Source: Gemmatimonadaceae bacterium
GTDB lineage: Bacteria; Gemmatimonadota; Gemmatimonadetes; Gemmatimonadales; Gemmatimonadaceae
DNA: 64,000 nucleotides
Direction of reading: 5' to 3'
Assembly: GCA_016720905.1 (NCBI GenBank)
Contig: JADKJT010000035.1
Coordinates: 32,912 to 96,911, forward strand
Position numbers and translations under genes: made by a program
In this document: positions 7,901 through 17,482 of the stretch, piece after piece
How the letters are laid out: every line of letters starts with the position of its first letter
Position numbering within the stretch: the stretch's first letter is position 1
The notes under the pieces: model-generated
What the model saw: the letters and a program-made list of their open reading frames with translations, nothing else
What the model was told of the DNA's origin: nothing
Database searches by the model: none

Positions 7901-9634
7901 TCAGGCGACGGCTGCCAGCGTCGGAGATGTCGCACCCACCATGGCGCGATCGCCAAGGAACAGGTCGCACCACACCGTGTAGGCGAAGAGCCGCCAGGCC
8001 AACGAGATGGTCACCGAGTCTGCCGAGGTCCACGCGCGCCGCGTGGTGCGGTCGCGGACTATGACGGACAGCGCGTCAGGCTGTGCCACGGCAGGCGCCG
8101 AACGCCAGGCATCGGTGTAGGTGGCGGCTCGCAGCGCCGGCCCCAACGCCCCATTCGCCCACCCAATCAGCGGTGATTCAAAACCCAGCTTGGACGTGCG
8201 TGTGCGGATCACGTCCGGCATGATCCCCCGCATGGCGTCGCGCAGGATGCGTTTGGTCCACGTGCCATCGTGCTTCGCGCTACCGGGCAGCGCAAACGCG
8301 TACGTCACCAACTCCCAGTCCAGAAATGGCGAGCGAACTTCCACTCCGTTGGCCATCGAGCATCCGTCGAAGTTCCGCAAAATCGATGGCAGGTGCGTGC
8401 GATGGAAGTCGCTGTAGAGCGCGTCCGTCAATGCGGCGCCTGACAGGTCGCGATACCAGGGGTACCCCGCCAGCAACTCGTCGCCGCCATGGCCGTCCAG
8501 CGTGACCACCACGCCGTGCTCGCGCATGGTGCGGTAGATGTTGTACACGGGAACGGCGGGCGCGCCGCTCAAGTCATCCATGGCCCACACGCTGTGGGCA
8601 ATATCACCCACGGCCGATTGTGGCTCGAACGGCCAGTAGGTGGGCGTGGCCCCCGTATGGGTCACCACGGCGTCGGCAAACTCGCGCTCATCCACCTCGT
8701 GACCCGGGAACGTCGCGATGAACGTCCGCTGCCAATCGCTGGCGCAGCGAGTGAGATCGCCGTGACTGTCCCCGCGACCGATATGGGCCACACTCGATGC
8801 CACGGCGCTTGAGTCCAACCCACCGCTCAATGACGTGCCAATGCGCACATCGCTGCGCATGCGCAGCCGCACGGCATTCAAGAACCGTTCGCGAAAACCC
8901 TCCACCTGTTCGTCGTACGCCACCGGCGCGACGGGCAGATGCTCGCGCGTTTCCCACCAGCGCTTGAAGCCCTTGGCGCCCTGCGGGGTTACAGTCAGTG
9001 AATGTCCCGGTGGCACGCGATGGACGCCGCGCATCGCGGTCGTGAGCATCGTGCCGTCGTACGCCACGGGGTTGGTGAAGAACGCCTCTGCCGACTCGGC
9101 GCTTAGCCGCGGTGTGAAGTCGGGGAGCGCGAGGAATGCCTTGATTTCCGACGCGAACGCGACGCGGGTTCCGGCCACGGCCACATACAGGGGCTTGACG
9201 CCAAATCGATCGCGCGACAGGAACAGCGTTTGGGTCGATGGACTCCAGATCGCGAACGCCCACATGCCGTTGAAGCGCAGCTGGCACGCGTCGCCCCACC
9301 GATGAAACGCGGCGGCGACCACCTCGGTGTCCGTTTCCGTGTGGAACCGATAGCCATCGGCGCGCAACTGATCGCGCAGTTCGAGGAAGTTGTACACTTC
9401 CCCGTTGAACGTGATGTACACCGTCGTCCCATCCGGACAGGCCACGGCCATCGGGCACGCGCCGGCCGGGGACGGGTCGAGAATCGACAGACGACGATGA
9501 CCGAGCGACACGGGTCCGTCGGTGTAGACGCCGCGTCCGTCCGGTCCGCGATGCGCCAGCGCGTCGGTGAAGCGATCAATCAGATCGCCCCGCCCGCCGT
9601 GCACGAAGTCAAGAATTCCGGTAATGCCGCACAT
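7901..9634 (-). CDS. asnB: Asparagine synthetase-like amidotransferase (second copy)
   Basis: The protein is 577 aa of the AsnB family. Cys2 (MCGITGI) is the glutaminase nucleophile. The synthetase PP-loop SGGLDSSAV is at about residue 268, and a DGHGGDELLAGY segment follows. It is shorter than and divergent from the copy at 2743. It starts 27 bases after fliW and is followed by a glycosyltransferase-like gene, all on one strand with flgL, so it is probably expressed from the FliA promoter ahead of flgL. A role in amidating a sugar acid for flagellin decoration is an inference; housekeeping asparagine synthesis is the alternative. Confidence 0.9.
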   Translation of the reverse strand: MCGITGILDFVHGGRGDLIDRFTDALAHRGPDGRGVYTDGPVSLGHRRLSILDPSPAGACPMAVACPDGTTVYITFNGEVYNFLELRDQLRADGYRFHTETDTEVVAAAFHRWGDACQLRFNGMWAFAIWSPSTQTLFLSRDRFGVKPLYVAVAGTRVAFASEIKAFLALPDFTPRLSAESAEAFFTNPVAYDGTMLTTAMRGVHRVPPGHSLTVTPQGAKGFKRWWETREHLPVAPVAYDEQVEGFRERFLNAVRLRMRSDVRIGTSLSGGLDSSAVASSVAHIGRGDSHGDLTRCASDWQRTFIATFPGHEVDEREFADAVVTHTGATPTYWPFEPQSAVGDIAHSVWAMDDLSGAPAVPVYNIYRTMREHGVVVTLDGHGGDELLAGYPWYRDLSGAALTDALYSDFHRTHLPSILRNFDGCSMANGVEVRSPFLDWELVTYAFALPGSAKHDGTWTKRILRDAMRGIMPDVIRTRTSKLGFESPLIGWANGALGPALRAATYTDAWRSAPAVAQPDALSVIVRDRTTRRAWTSADSVTISLAWRLFAYTVWCDLFLGDRAMVGATSPTLAAVA

Positions 9635-9661
9635 GGCGAGATCGGCAGCGTTGAACGCGAA

Positions 9662-10171
9662 CTACTGAACGCGCACGCCGTCTGGCTGCGATGGGAACAC
9701 GTCAAGGGTCACCGCACGGCGCAACTCGTGCGCGTCGTCGCGGCTCACCACCTGCATGCCCACGCGACGGGCCAGGTTGAACACCAGGGGCGCCTTGAAA
9801 TTCGCGGTCGCGCCTTCGGTTGAATCATTGGGCAGGGTCAGCATCACCAGACCGAACGCGTCGGCTGGCTGCTCGATACCCAACGCGGCCCGCTCGGTCT
9901 CGCCCAGATCGACGCCATAGGTGGCATCGAGCACGAACGGATCGGCAAGCAGGAACGTTACGGCATCGTTGGTCATGGCCTGCATCCACCAGAGCCCCTC
10001 CCGGGCGGCAGGCACCAGCGCGTACTCGGCGTAGTCGGGAAAGCCCCACAGCGGCGTCGGAAACGACATCACGACATCGGCGGAGACTTCCAGATCACCA
10101 AGTACCAGAGAGGAAACGGAACGGACAGCGGATTCGAACGCCTGCGGGTCTGCGTGTGCCACGGAGATCAT
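9662..10171 (-). CDS. fliW: Flagellar assembly factor FliW
   Basis: The protein is 169 aa with the FliW pattern: a GFPDYAEYALVP strand pair, an aromatic-rich LWWMQAM segment, and ADPFVLDATYGVDL where the family has a conserved DP motif. FliW binds flagellin and antagonises the translational repressor CsrA, coupling flagellin synthesis to secretion. It lies 7 bases after flgL and before asnB-2. CsrA is encoded 34 kb away at 44094, so the FliW-CsrA pair is split within the flagellar locus; many bacteria keep the two genes adjacent. Confidence 0.85.
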   Translation of the reverse strand: MISVAHADPQAFESAVRSVSSLVLGDLEVSADVVMSFPTPLWGFPDYAEYALVPAAREGLWWMQAMTNDAVTFLLADPFVLDATYGVDLGETERAALGIEQPADAFGLVMLTLPNDSTEGATANFKAPLVFNLARRVGMQVVSRDDAHELRRAVTLDVFPSQPDGVRVQ

Positions 10172-10178
10172 GGGAGGA

Positions 10179-11087
10179 TCAAAGGTAATTTGCGAGGCTC
10201 AGGCCAAGTATGCGCGACGTCGCGCTCATCGCTGCCTGGTACAACGTTTGCTTGCCAACCAACTCCGCAATCGCCTTGTCGACTTCCGTGTCTCGCAGAT
10301 CGGCGCGGAATGCTTTCAGATTGAACTCCATTCCGTTCAGATTCGTGCGGGCGTTTTCCAGCTCGTTGATGCGGGCGCCCTGGGCGCCCAGCACGTTTTG
10401 CACCTGACTGCTGGCCGCGGTGATCCGATCGGTCGCCGCCTGAATGCCGGGAACATCATTGTTGCCCAGCGCCGTGGAGAGCGCGCGCAGCGCTTCCAGG
10501 GCATCGGTGCTGAGAAAGACTTCGGTGCCATTGTGCGACGGCGTCATGAATACACCGTCGTTGATTTCCAGACTCGTCGCACCGCTGGGATTGACCGGCG
10601 TCACACCAACCGTCAGCGCGGAGAATCCGTCCGCCGGTGTAGGCGGTAGCCGAAACGGCTGCTCTCCGGATCGCGTGCCACCGAACAGATAGTCGTCACC
10701 AAGACGCGTGTTGCCGAGTCCGACGGCATAGTTGATGAGCTGATCGACTTCGGTTTTCACCAGCAGTCGCGTTTGCGCGTTGGCGGTGCCGGATGCCTGC
10801 GCCACACCAAGCTCGATGGCGCGACCGAGTCCGTCAGTGAGTTGGTTGAGTACCAATTCTTCCGCCGACGCGCGCGACAGCCCGAGATCGACGTTGCGCT
10901 GAAACTGCGTGAGCGCGCGCATGGAACTGGAAATGCGCACCACTTGTCCCGCCGACGTCGGATCGTCGGACATCTTCCGCAAGCGGATGCCCGAAGAGAT
11001 GTCTTCGTTGAGTCGATCGATCGATTGCAGGTTGGTCTGCAATCGATTCTGACTGTTCCGTGTGATGAGCTGATTCGTGACGCGCAT
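10179..11087 (-). CDS. flgL: Flagellar hook-filament junction protein FlgL
   Basis: The protein is 302 aa with the flagellin-like N-terminal helix MRVTNQLITRNSQNRLQTN and a matching C-terminal helix that ends at ANYL. FlgL (HAP3) joins the hook to the filament and is exported by the flagellar type III apparatus. It is the first gene of a minus-strand group with fliW, asnB-2 and a glycosyltransferase. It is separated from flgK, its usual neighbour, which lies at 42639. A FliA promoter at 11159-11185 points towards it, which fits a late flagellar gene. Confidence 0.93.
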   Translation of the reverse strand: MRVTNQLITRNSQNRLQTNLQSIDRLNEDISSGIRLRKMSDDPTSAGQVVRISSSMRALTQFQRNVDLGLSRASAEELVLNQLTDGLGRAIELGVAQASGTANAQTRLLVKTEVDQLINYAVGLGNTRLGDDYLFGGTRSGEQPFRLPPTPADGFSALTVGVTPVNPSGATSLEINDGVFMTPSHNGTEVFLSTDALEALRALSTALGNNDVPGIQAATDRITAASSQVQNVLGAQGARINELENARTNLNGMEFNLKAFRADLRDTEVDKAIAELVGKQTLYQAAMSATSRILGLSLANYL

Positions 11088-11158
11088 CGGTCGGGTCGAG
11101 GCCGGTTGGTGTCACCGCCCGGTTGGGTAGCAACACACCACTGGCATTCTTCAATTGA

Positions 11159-11185
11159 GTATCGGAGCCACCCCGCCAGCCTTTA
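11159..11185 (-). promoter_or_regulatory. FliA (sigma-28) promoter of flgL
   Basis: On the minus strand TAAA (11185-11182), a 15-base spacer, then TCCGATAC (11166-11159). The consensus is TAAA-N15-GCCGATAA, so the -35, the spacing and six of eight -10 bases agree. It lies 72 bases upstream of the flgL ATG. It would express flgL-fliW-asnB-2-glycosyltransferase as a late operon. Confidence 0.78.
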
Positions 11186-11232
11186 GCCCGTATCTGGTCG
11201 ATTTTTTCCGGTGCCATTGGAATCGAACCAGG

Positions 11233-11247
11233 CGGCCGAATTTGCCG
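11233..11247. promoter_or_regulatory. Candidate enhancer inverted repeat near the regulator gene
   Basis: CGGC-CGAATTT-GCCG has the same 4-7-4 architecture as the sites at 2561 and 2587. It lies about 100 bases upstream of the response-regulator ATG and could mediate autoregulation. A possible vegetative promoter for the regulator overlaps it: TTGCCG at 11242-11247 and TACTAT at 11267-11272, with a rather long 19-base spacer. Confidence 0.4.
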
Positions 11248-11346
11248 GGTGGGGTGTTTGGCCCCATACTATAGGACGCGCGCTGGTGAGCGGGGTCACC
11301 GTCCGGCCCTGGCCACAGAAGTGATACGACCCCCGAACGCAGTGAC

Positions 11347-12789
<1,443 letters not shown>

Positions 12790-12964
12790 GAAGGGCGTAT
12801 GGGCTTGGCCCCAGATCGGCAAGGACCGCCGTGTTGAGCTAGGAAGTATTTGCCCTGTATAGCTCTGTTATCGCCTGGCCAGGATGGACAATTTGACCGA
12901 ATTGTCTAGCGGAAAATATTGCCTATCAGTATTGTAAGCTATTGCTAGTTAAAGGTTTATAAGA

Positions 12965-12983
12965 CGGCAGGAAGGATTTGCCG
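12965..12983. promoter_or_regulatory. Degenerate copy of the TTTGCCG inverted-repeat motif
   Basis: CGGCA and TGCCG arms are separated by 9 bases, with the right half GGATTTGCCG matching the other sites. It lies about 30 bases upstream of the flgB sigma-54 promoter in an otherwise AT-richer gap (12790-13010). The spacing differs from the 7-base form, so it is a weaker candidate. Confidence 0.3.
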
Positions 12984-13010
12984 ACTATTTGCACGGTGGG
13001 TGTGTGAAGC

Positions 13011-13026
13011 TGGCCCGACCATTGCT
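13011..13026 (+). promoter_or_regulatory. Sigma-54 promoter of the flgB operon
   Basis: TGGCCCGACCATTGCT differs from TGGCACG-N4-TTGCW at one position. The GG (13012-13013) and GC (13024-13025) are ten bases apart. The predicted start near 13037 leaves a 36-base leader to the flgB ATG at 13073. Confidence 0.87.
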
Positions 13027-13072
13027 TTTCAGGGAGGCGAGAACGTTCGCCCTCTTTCCCTGGAAACCGCCG

Positions 13073-13372
13073 ATGCTCTTCGGATTCATCGATCGCGTCA
13101 CCTCTGCCTCGCCGCTCAAGACGGCGCTCGACCGTAGTGTCGAGCGGTCGCGGAGCATTGCGGATCGGGTCAGCAAGGCCTCGCTGCAGAACAGCGACGG
13201 CTTCGCGCTTGAAGCCACGGGCAAGAATTCGGCGCCGAACGCCAACCCTGTAAATGTCGAAGACGAGATGGTCGCGCTGGCGGACGAACAGATCCGCTTC
13301 CTCGCGACCTCCCGCCTGCTCGAAAAGACCTACGCCAGCCTGCGCGGCGCCATCAAGGGTAGCTCCGTCTGA
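13073..13372 (+). CDS. flgB: Flagellar proximal rod protein FlgB
   Basis: The protein is 99 aa from the ATG at 13073; an upstream in-frame start at 12989 would place the promoter inside the gene and adds unconserved residues. FlgB normally has about 110-140 residues, so this is short and lacks much of the N-terminal helix region. The C-terminal half is typical: VEDEMVALADEQIRFLATSR followed by LRGAIKG. It is a proximal rod subunit in the periplasm, exported by the flagellar apparatus. It is the first gene of a long operon and overlaps flgC (TGATG). Confidence 0.85.
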   Translation: MLFGFIDRVTSASPLKTALDRSVERSRSIADRVSKASLQNSDGFALEATGKNSAPNANPVNVEDEMVALADEQIRFLATSRLLEKTYASLRGAIKGSSV

Positions 13373-14001
13373 TGCCCATCGATCCGATGCGGCGTCCGGG
13401 GCTCCTGCCCATTCCGTCGCAATCCTCCGTGCGCCCGATGTTCAAGACGCTGGGGATTGCCGGCAGCGGATTGGCCGCGCAGCGCCAGCGCATGGAAACC
13501 ATCGCGCAGAACATCGCCAACGCCGACGTCACGCGTGGTGCCGACGGCCAGCCGTTCAAGCGTCGCGACGTGGTCATGGAAGCGGCCACCCCGCAGAACG
13601 CGGTGTACGGCGAACAAGGCAATGGGTTTGGTGGTGCGGCCGGCGCTGCCGGTGTGTTCGGCTCGAATCCGTATGCCGTTCCGGCGCCAAGCACCGACGG
13701 TGCCAAGTCTATTGAAGTGCCGGTGCTGCAGTATCGCACCGAAAGCGCGGGACCTGGCCCCGGACCAATCGGTGGCGAGTACGGCGTGCGCATCGCCGGC
13801 ATCGCCGAAGACCAGGGTGAAGGTCGCCTGGTATACGAGCCGGGTCACCCCGATGCCGACGCCAACGGCTACGTGCGCTATCCCGACATCGATACCACAC
13901 AGGAAACGGTGCGGCTGCTGGACGCGAAGCGCCTGTTCGAAGCCAACGCGGCCGTGTTCCAGGTGGCCAAGTCGATCCTCCGCGCTTCACTCGATATCTG
14001 A
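13372..14001 (+). CDS. flgC: Flagellar proximal rod protein FlgC
   Basis: The protein is 209 aa, somewhat longer than most FlgC. The hallmark rod helix AGSGLAAQRQRMETIAQNIANAD and a C-terminal LFEANAAVFQVAKSILRASL segment identify it. The first ATG overlaps the flgB stop; a second start at 13438 (MFKTLGIAGS) fits the usual FlgC N-terminus better, so the first 22 residues are uncertain. A Gly/Ala/Pro-rich insertion lies in the centre. FlgC forms part of the proximal rod with FlgB and FlgF. Confidence 0.92.
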   Translation: MPIDPMRRPGLLPIPSQSSVRPMFKTLGIAGSGLAAQRQRMETIAQNIANADVTRGADGQPFKRRDVVMEAATPQNAVYGEQGNGFGGAAGAAGVFGSNPYAVPAPSTDGAKSIEVPVLQYRTESAGPGPGPIGGEYGVRIAGIAEDQGEGRLVYEPGHPDADANGYVRYPDIDTTQETVRLLDAKRLFEANAAVFQVAKSILRASLDI

Positions 14002-14026
14002 ATTCACTGAGCAACTCGCAGCGGGT

Positions 14027-14087
14027 CCGGGAATCGGTGTGACGTCAACCTCCTCCTCTTCCTCTCCGATTCCACATCGATTCCCGG
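14027..14087 (+). repeat. Inverted repeat in the flgC-14116 gap
   Basis: CCGGGAATCG (14027-14036) and CGATTCCCGG (14078-14087) are perfect 10-base complementary arms around a 41-base pyrimidine-rich loop. They occupy the only sizeable gap in the first half of the operon. It could fold in the mRNA and affect processing or partial termination before the next gene. Confidence 0.5.
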
Positions 14088-14115
14088 CTCGCTGCGCCTC
14101 CTCTCTACACACGTC

Positions 14116-14484
14116 ATGAGCATCAACGGCATCACCAACCCGCTTCTCTCGAGCCTCGGCTCGATCGGCCGACCGGACACCACTCGGCCAGCAACCGATC
14201 GCGCCGGTTCGGCGGCGAACGCCGCGACCAACGCGGCGGCGAGTGCGCGGACCGCGCTCAAGCCGCAGGCGCCCATTGCCGGACAGGCGGCGTTGCAGAA
14301 CGCCGTTCCGGCCGAAGCACCGGCCGGTACCGATCCGACGCTGTGGAGTGTGCTCACCGCCGACGAACGGAACTTCTTTGCCAAGACGGCCGCACTGGGC
14401 CCGCTCACCTACGGTCGCATCAAGGCCGTTTCGAATGCTGCACCGCCGGCGGCGCGCGGCGTGCGCCTCGACGTCCGCGCCTGA
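14116..14484 (+). CDS. Unknown protein in flagellar operon
   Basis: The protein is 122 aa and I do not recognise the family. The first 70 residues are rich in Ala, Thr and Pro and look disordered, as in export substrates or linkers. The C-terminal half is more ordered, with DPTLWSVLTADERNFFAKTA followed by a GPLTYGR motif. There is no signal peptide or membrane segment. It lies between flgC and fliE, where no extra gene is expected, and reads in phase with the operon. A small flagellar chaperone or rod-associated protein is possible; nothing in the sequence proves it. Confidence 0.6.
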   Translation: MSINGITNPLLSSLGSIGRPDTTRPATDRAGSAANAATNAAASARTALKPQAPIAGQAALQNAVPAEAPAGTDPTLWSVLTADERNFFAKTAALGPLTYGRIKAVSNAAPPAARGVRLDVRA

Positions 14485-14500
14485 ACTCGGAGCCATCACC

Positions 14501-14815
14501 ATGCAGACGCGTATCGATCAACTCACTCGCTCGCTTCCCGATCTCATTGGTCGCGACACCGGCGCCAAGCCGGTGCCGGTCATTGCCGACGGCGAAGGCT
14601 CGTTTGGCAACACGCTCACGCGCGCCATCAATGAAGTGTCCGATGCGCGCGACAAAAGCGGCGATCTCACGCAGCGCTTTGCCGCCGGAGAGAACGTCGA
14701 GCTCCACCAGGTGATGGCCGCCAGTGAAGAAGCCGGTCTCGCGCTCGATCTCCTGATCGAAATGCGCAACAAGGTGGTCGAGGCCTATCGGTCCGTGATT
14801 TCCATGCAGTCCTGA
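14501..14815 (+). CDS. fliE: Flagellar hook-basal body protein FliE
   Basis: The protein is 104 aa, the usual FliE length. The C-terminal half carries the family pattern ELHQVMAASEEAGLALDLL followed by EMRNKVVEAYRSVISMQS. FliE connects the MS-ring to the proximal rod. The ATG at 14501 follows a 16-base gap from the previous gene; a longer frame starting at 14243 would overlap that gene and is not supported. Confidence 0.9.
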   Translation: MQTRIDQLTRSLPDLIGRDTGAKPVPVIADGEGSFGNTLTRAINEVSDARDKSGDLTQRFAAGENVELHQVMAASEEAGLALDLLIEMRNKVVEAYRSVISMQS

Positions 14816-14831
14816 ACCCGCAATATCCGTC

Positions 14832-16418
14832 ATGGCTTCGTTCGCAGATTCTCTCTTTGGTCGCATGAGCGGTGGTCGCCAGGTGGCGATCATCGCCGTT
14901 GGCGTGATTGTCACCGGCGCCGTGTTCGGCGTCTCGCGCTGGGCCACGCAACCCACGATGGTGCCGCTCTACGCGGACATGCCGGTTGGTCAGGTGAAGA
15001 AAGTCACCGACAAGCTGACTGAACTGGGCATCGCGCACGAGCTCGATGTCACCGGCACCACGGTGCTGGTGGCCAGTACCGATATGGTGAAGGCGCGCGT
15101 GGACATGGCGGCCGAGGCGATGCCCGGTGAGGGCCGTCCGGGACTCGAGCTGTTCGACAAACCGTCGTGGGGCATGACGGACTTCACGCAGAAGATCAAC
15201 TATCGTCGCGCGCTGGAAGGAGAACTGGAGCGCACGATCGGCAAGATGAAGAACATCGAGGCCGTGCAGGTGCATCTGGCACTCGAAGACGACAAGCTGT
15301 TCAAGGAGAGCGAGCGCCCGTCGAAAGCCTCGGTGACGCTCACCATGGCCGGCGGCGAGGCGCCGCGCGCCGAAACCGTTCAGGGCATTGCCAGCCTCGT
15401 GGCCAGCAGTGTTGGTGGTCTCGATCCGGAGCACGTGACGATTGTCGACTCGCGCGGACAGGCGCTGACGTTGCAGGACGAAGGCTCGATGGCCGGGCTG
15501 ACCAGCCGTCAGTTGGCCGTGCAGCGCGAAGTGGAATCGCACATGGAGCAGAAGGCCGACCGCTTGCTGTCGAGCCTCGTGGGCTCCGGCAATGCGCGCG
15601 TACAAGTATCGGCGTCCATCAACTTCGATAAAGTGGAGCGCACGACGCAGGCCGTCGATCCCGACAAGCAGGCACTGGCCACCGAACAGAAGTCGGAAGT
15701 GACGCCCAGTTCGCCGCAGCAGGGCGCGGGGTACACGCAAACCGCCACGTCGTACGAAAACACCCGCAGCACCGAGAATTTCAGCGGGGCCATTGGCAAT
15801 TTGAAGAAGCTGACCGTGGCCGTGCTCATTGCCGACAAGGTCACGCGGGCACCCGGCGCGGATACCAGCGCCAAGGCGGCGGCCATTCCGCCCACGATCA
15901 CCGCCCGCACACCGGACGAACTCACACGTATTGAAACACTCATGCGCAGCGCGCTGGGTGTCGACTCGGCGCGCGGTGACGTCATCTCGGTGGTCAGTGC
16001 GCCATTCGACATTCCCGCACCCCTGGTCGTGCGACAGGACTCGGTGGTGGCGCCGGACATGATGGCGCGACTGCAGACTAATCCCAAACCCGTGGTGGCG
16101 GTGGCCGCATTGGTCGTGCTGCTCGTCATGGCCGTCCTGATGCTCGGCGCGCTCAAACCCAAGAAGGGCGTGCCTCAGCAGGCCGCCGATCCGCGCAGCT
16201 TGCCATCGCGCGCCGGCTATCCGGAACTGCCCGCGTCATCGCAGATGCAGTCGGCTTTGCAGGCGTCGCGCGAGATGGAACAGATGCAGGCCGAGGAACG
16301 TCGTCAGGTCATTCTGCCGCCGACGACGACCAACGCCGAACGCGAGCAAGCGATGGCCACGGTGGATCAACGTCCTGACGCGGCCATGCGCGTCACACGT
16401 GGCTGGCTTCGCACCTGA
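14832..16418 (+). CDS. fliF: Flagellar MS-ring protein FliF
   Basis: The protein is 528 aa, close to the typical 550. One membrane helix lies near residues 18-38 (QVAIIAVGVIVTGAVFGV) and another near 418-440 (VVAVAALVVLLVMAVLMLGAL), bracketing the large periplasmic ring-building domains. The YscJ-like region is recognisable as VPLYADMPVGQVKKVTDKL. A C-terminal cytoplasmic tail, which binds FliG, follows the second helix. It lies 16 bases after fliE and 20 bases before fliG. Confidence 0.95.
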   Translation: MASFADSLFGRMSGGRQVAIIAVGVIVTGAVFGVSRWATQPTMVPLYADMPVGQVKKVTDKLTELGIAHELDVTGTTVLVASTDMVKARVDMAAEAMPGEGRPGLELFDKPSWGMTDFTQKINYRRALEGELERTIGKMKNIEAVQVHLALEDDKLFKESERPSKASVTLTMAGGEAPRAETVQGIASLVASSVGGLDPEHVTIVDSRGQALTLQDEGSMAGLTSRQLAVQREVESHMEQKADRLLSSLVGSGNARVQVSASINFDKVERTTQAVDPDKQALATEQKSEVTPSSPQQGAGYTQTATSYENTRSTENFSGAIGNLKKLTVAVLIADKVTRAPGADTSAKAAAIPPTITARTPDELTRIETLMRSALGVDSARGDVISVVSAPFDIPAPLVVRQDSVVAPDMMARLQTNPKPVVAVAALVVLLVMAVLMLGALKPKKGVPQQAADPRSLPSRAGYPELPASSQMQSALQASREMEQMQAEERRQVILPPTTTNAEREQAMATVDQRPDAAMRVTRGWLRT

Positions 16419-16438
16419 CCGACTGACCGCCCGAATCA

Positions 16439-17482
16439 ATGTCCACCGCACTCGCCAGAAGCAGCGCCGACCGATACGCCCCTGACCGCCTCACCGGCCG
16501 TCAGAAAGTGGCGATCGTGTGCATGGCGCTCGGCACCGAACACGCCGCGAAACTCACCACCGGGCTCAATCCGGACGAGGTCGAGATCGTGGCGATGGAA
16601 GTCGCGCAACTTGATCATGTGCCGCCCAGCACCGTGGATGCCGTCCTCGCGGAATGGCTCGAGCTCACGCTTGGGATCGACTCGCTGAGCACCGGCGGCA
16701 TGGAGTTCGCCAAGGAAGTGCTGGAAGCCGCGTTTGGTGAAGCGCGCGCCGGCCAGATTCTGACCCGTATTCAGACACAGCTGGCCGACAGCGATCGCTT
16801 TGGCCGGTTGCGTCATGCCGATCCGCAGCAACTCGGCAACACGTTGCGCGGTGAACATCCGCAAACCATCGCGCTGGTCCTGGCGCACCTGGACCCGGGG
16901 CATGTGGCCGCCATCCTGAAGGAAGTCGATCCCGCCTTGAGCGGTGACGTGATGTTCCGGATTGCCAAGATGGACAAGGTCTCGCCCGAGATGGTGACAC
17001 TGGTGGAACGCGCCATCGGCACCGAAGCCGACATGACGTTCTCGCAGACCATGAGCCAGGTGGGTGGTCCGGCGGCGGTCGCGGCCGTGCTCAACCTACT
17101 CAGCGCGTCGCTCGAAAAGGAAGTGCTCGATCAACTGTCGGAGCGCGATCAACAGCTCAGCGACCAGATCAAGAATCTCATGTTCGTGTTCGAGGACCTG
17201 CTGGCGCTCGACGACAAGTCGCTGCAGCGGCTGCTGCGCGAAGTGGACGTCAAGCAGTTGGCGCTCGCCCTCAAGGCCACCAGCGCCGAACTCAAGAGCA
17301 AGATCATGGGCACCATGTCGCAACGCGCGGTGGCCGGCCTCAAGGAAGAGATCGAGTTCCTCGGCCCGGTCAAGATGCGCGATGTCGAGGCCGCGCAGTC
17401 GGACATCGTCTCCAAGGTGCGCGCGCTCGAAGAGACCGGCGAGATCGTGATGAGCAGCGGAACCGACGATGTCATCGTCTGA
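16439..17482 (+). CDS. fliG: Flagellar motor switch protein FliG
   Basis: The protein is 347 aa, the normal FliG size. The N-terminal FliF-binding domain begins after RLTGRQKVAIVCMALG. The middle domain includes the EHPQTIALVLAHL motif, and the C-terminal motor domain contains DDKSLQRLLREVDVKQLALALK, the charged torque helix that meets MotA. It forms the upper C-ring. Its end overlaps fliH by 14 bases. Confidence 0.96.
   Translation: MSTALARSSADRYAPDRLTGRQKVAIVCMALGTEHAAKLTTGLNPDEVEIVAMEVAQLDHVPPSTVDAVLAEWLELTLGIDSLSTGGMEFAKEVLEAAFGEARAGQILTRIQTQLADSDRFGRLRHADPQQLGNTLRGEHPQTIALVLAHLDPGHVAAILKEVDPALSGDVMFRIAKMDKVSPEMVTLVERAIGTEADMTFSQTMSQVGGPAAVAAVLNLLSASLEKEVLDQLSERDQQLSDQIKNLMFVFEDLLALDDKSLQRLLREVDVKQLALALKATSAELKSKIMGTMSQRAVAGLKEEIEFLGPVKMRDVEAAQSDIVSKVRALEETGEIVMSSGTDDVIV

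Noticed and set aside
11201..11245. tRNA-like fragment on the minus strand (GGTTCGATTCC)
   Set aside because: The T-loop string is present, but the flanking five-base arms (CCTGG and CCAAT) do not pair and no anticodon arm or acceptor stem is found.
12989..13072. Upstream start for FlgB at 12989
   Set aside because: It would put the near-consensus sigma-54 promoter inside the coding region and adds residues unlike FlgB.
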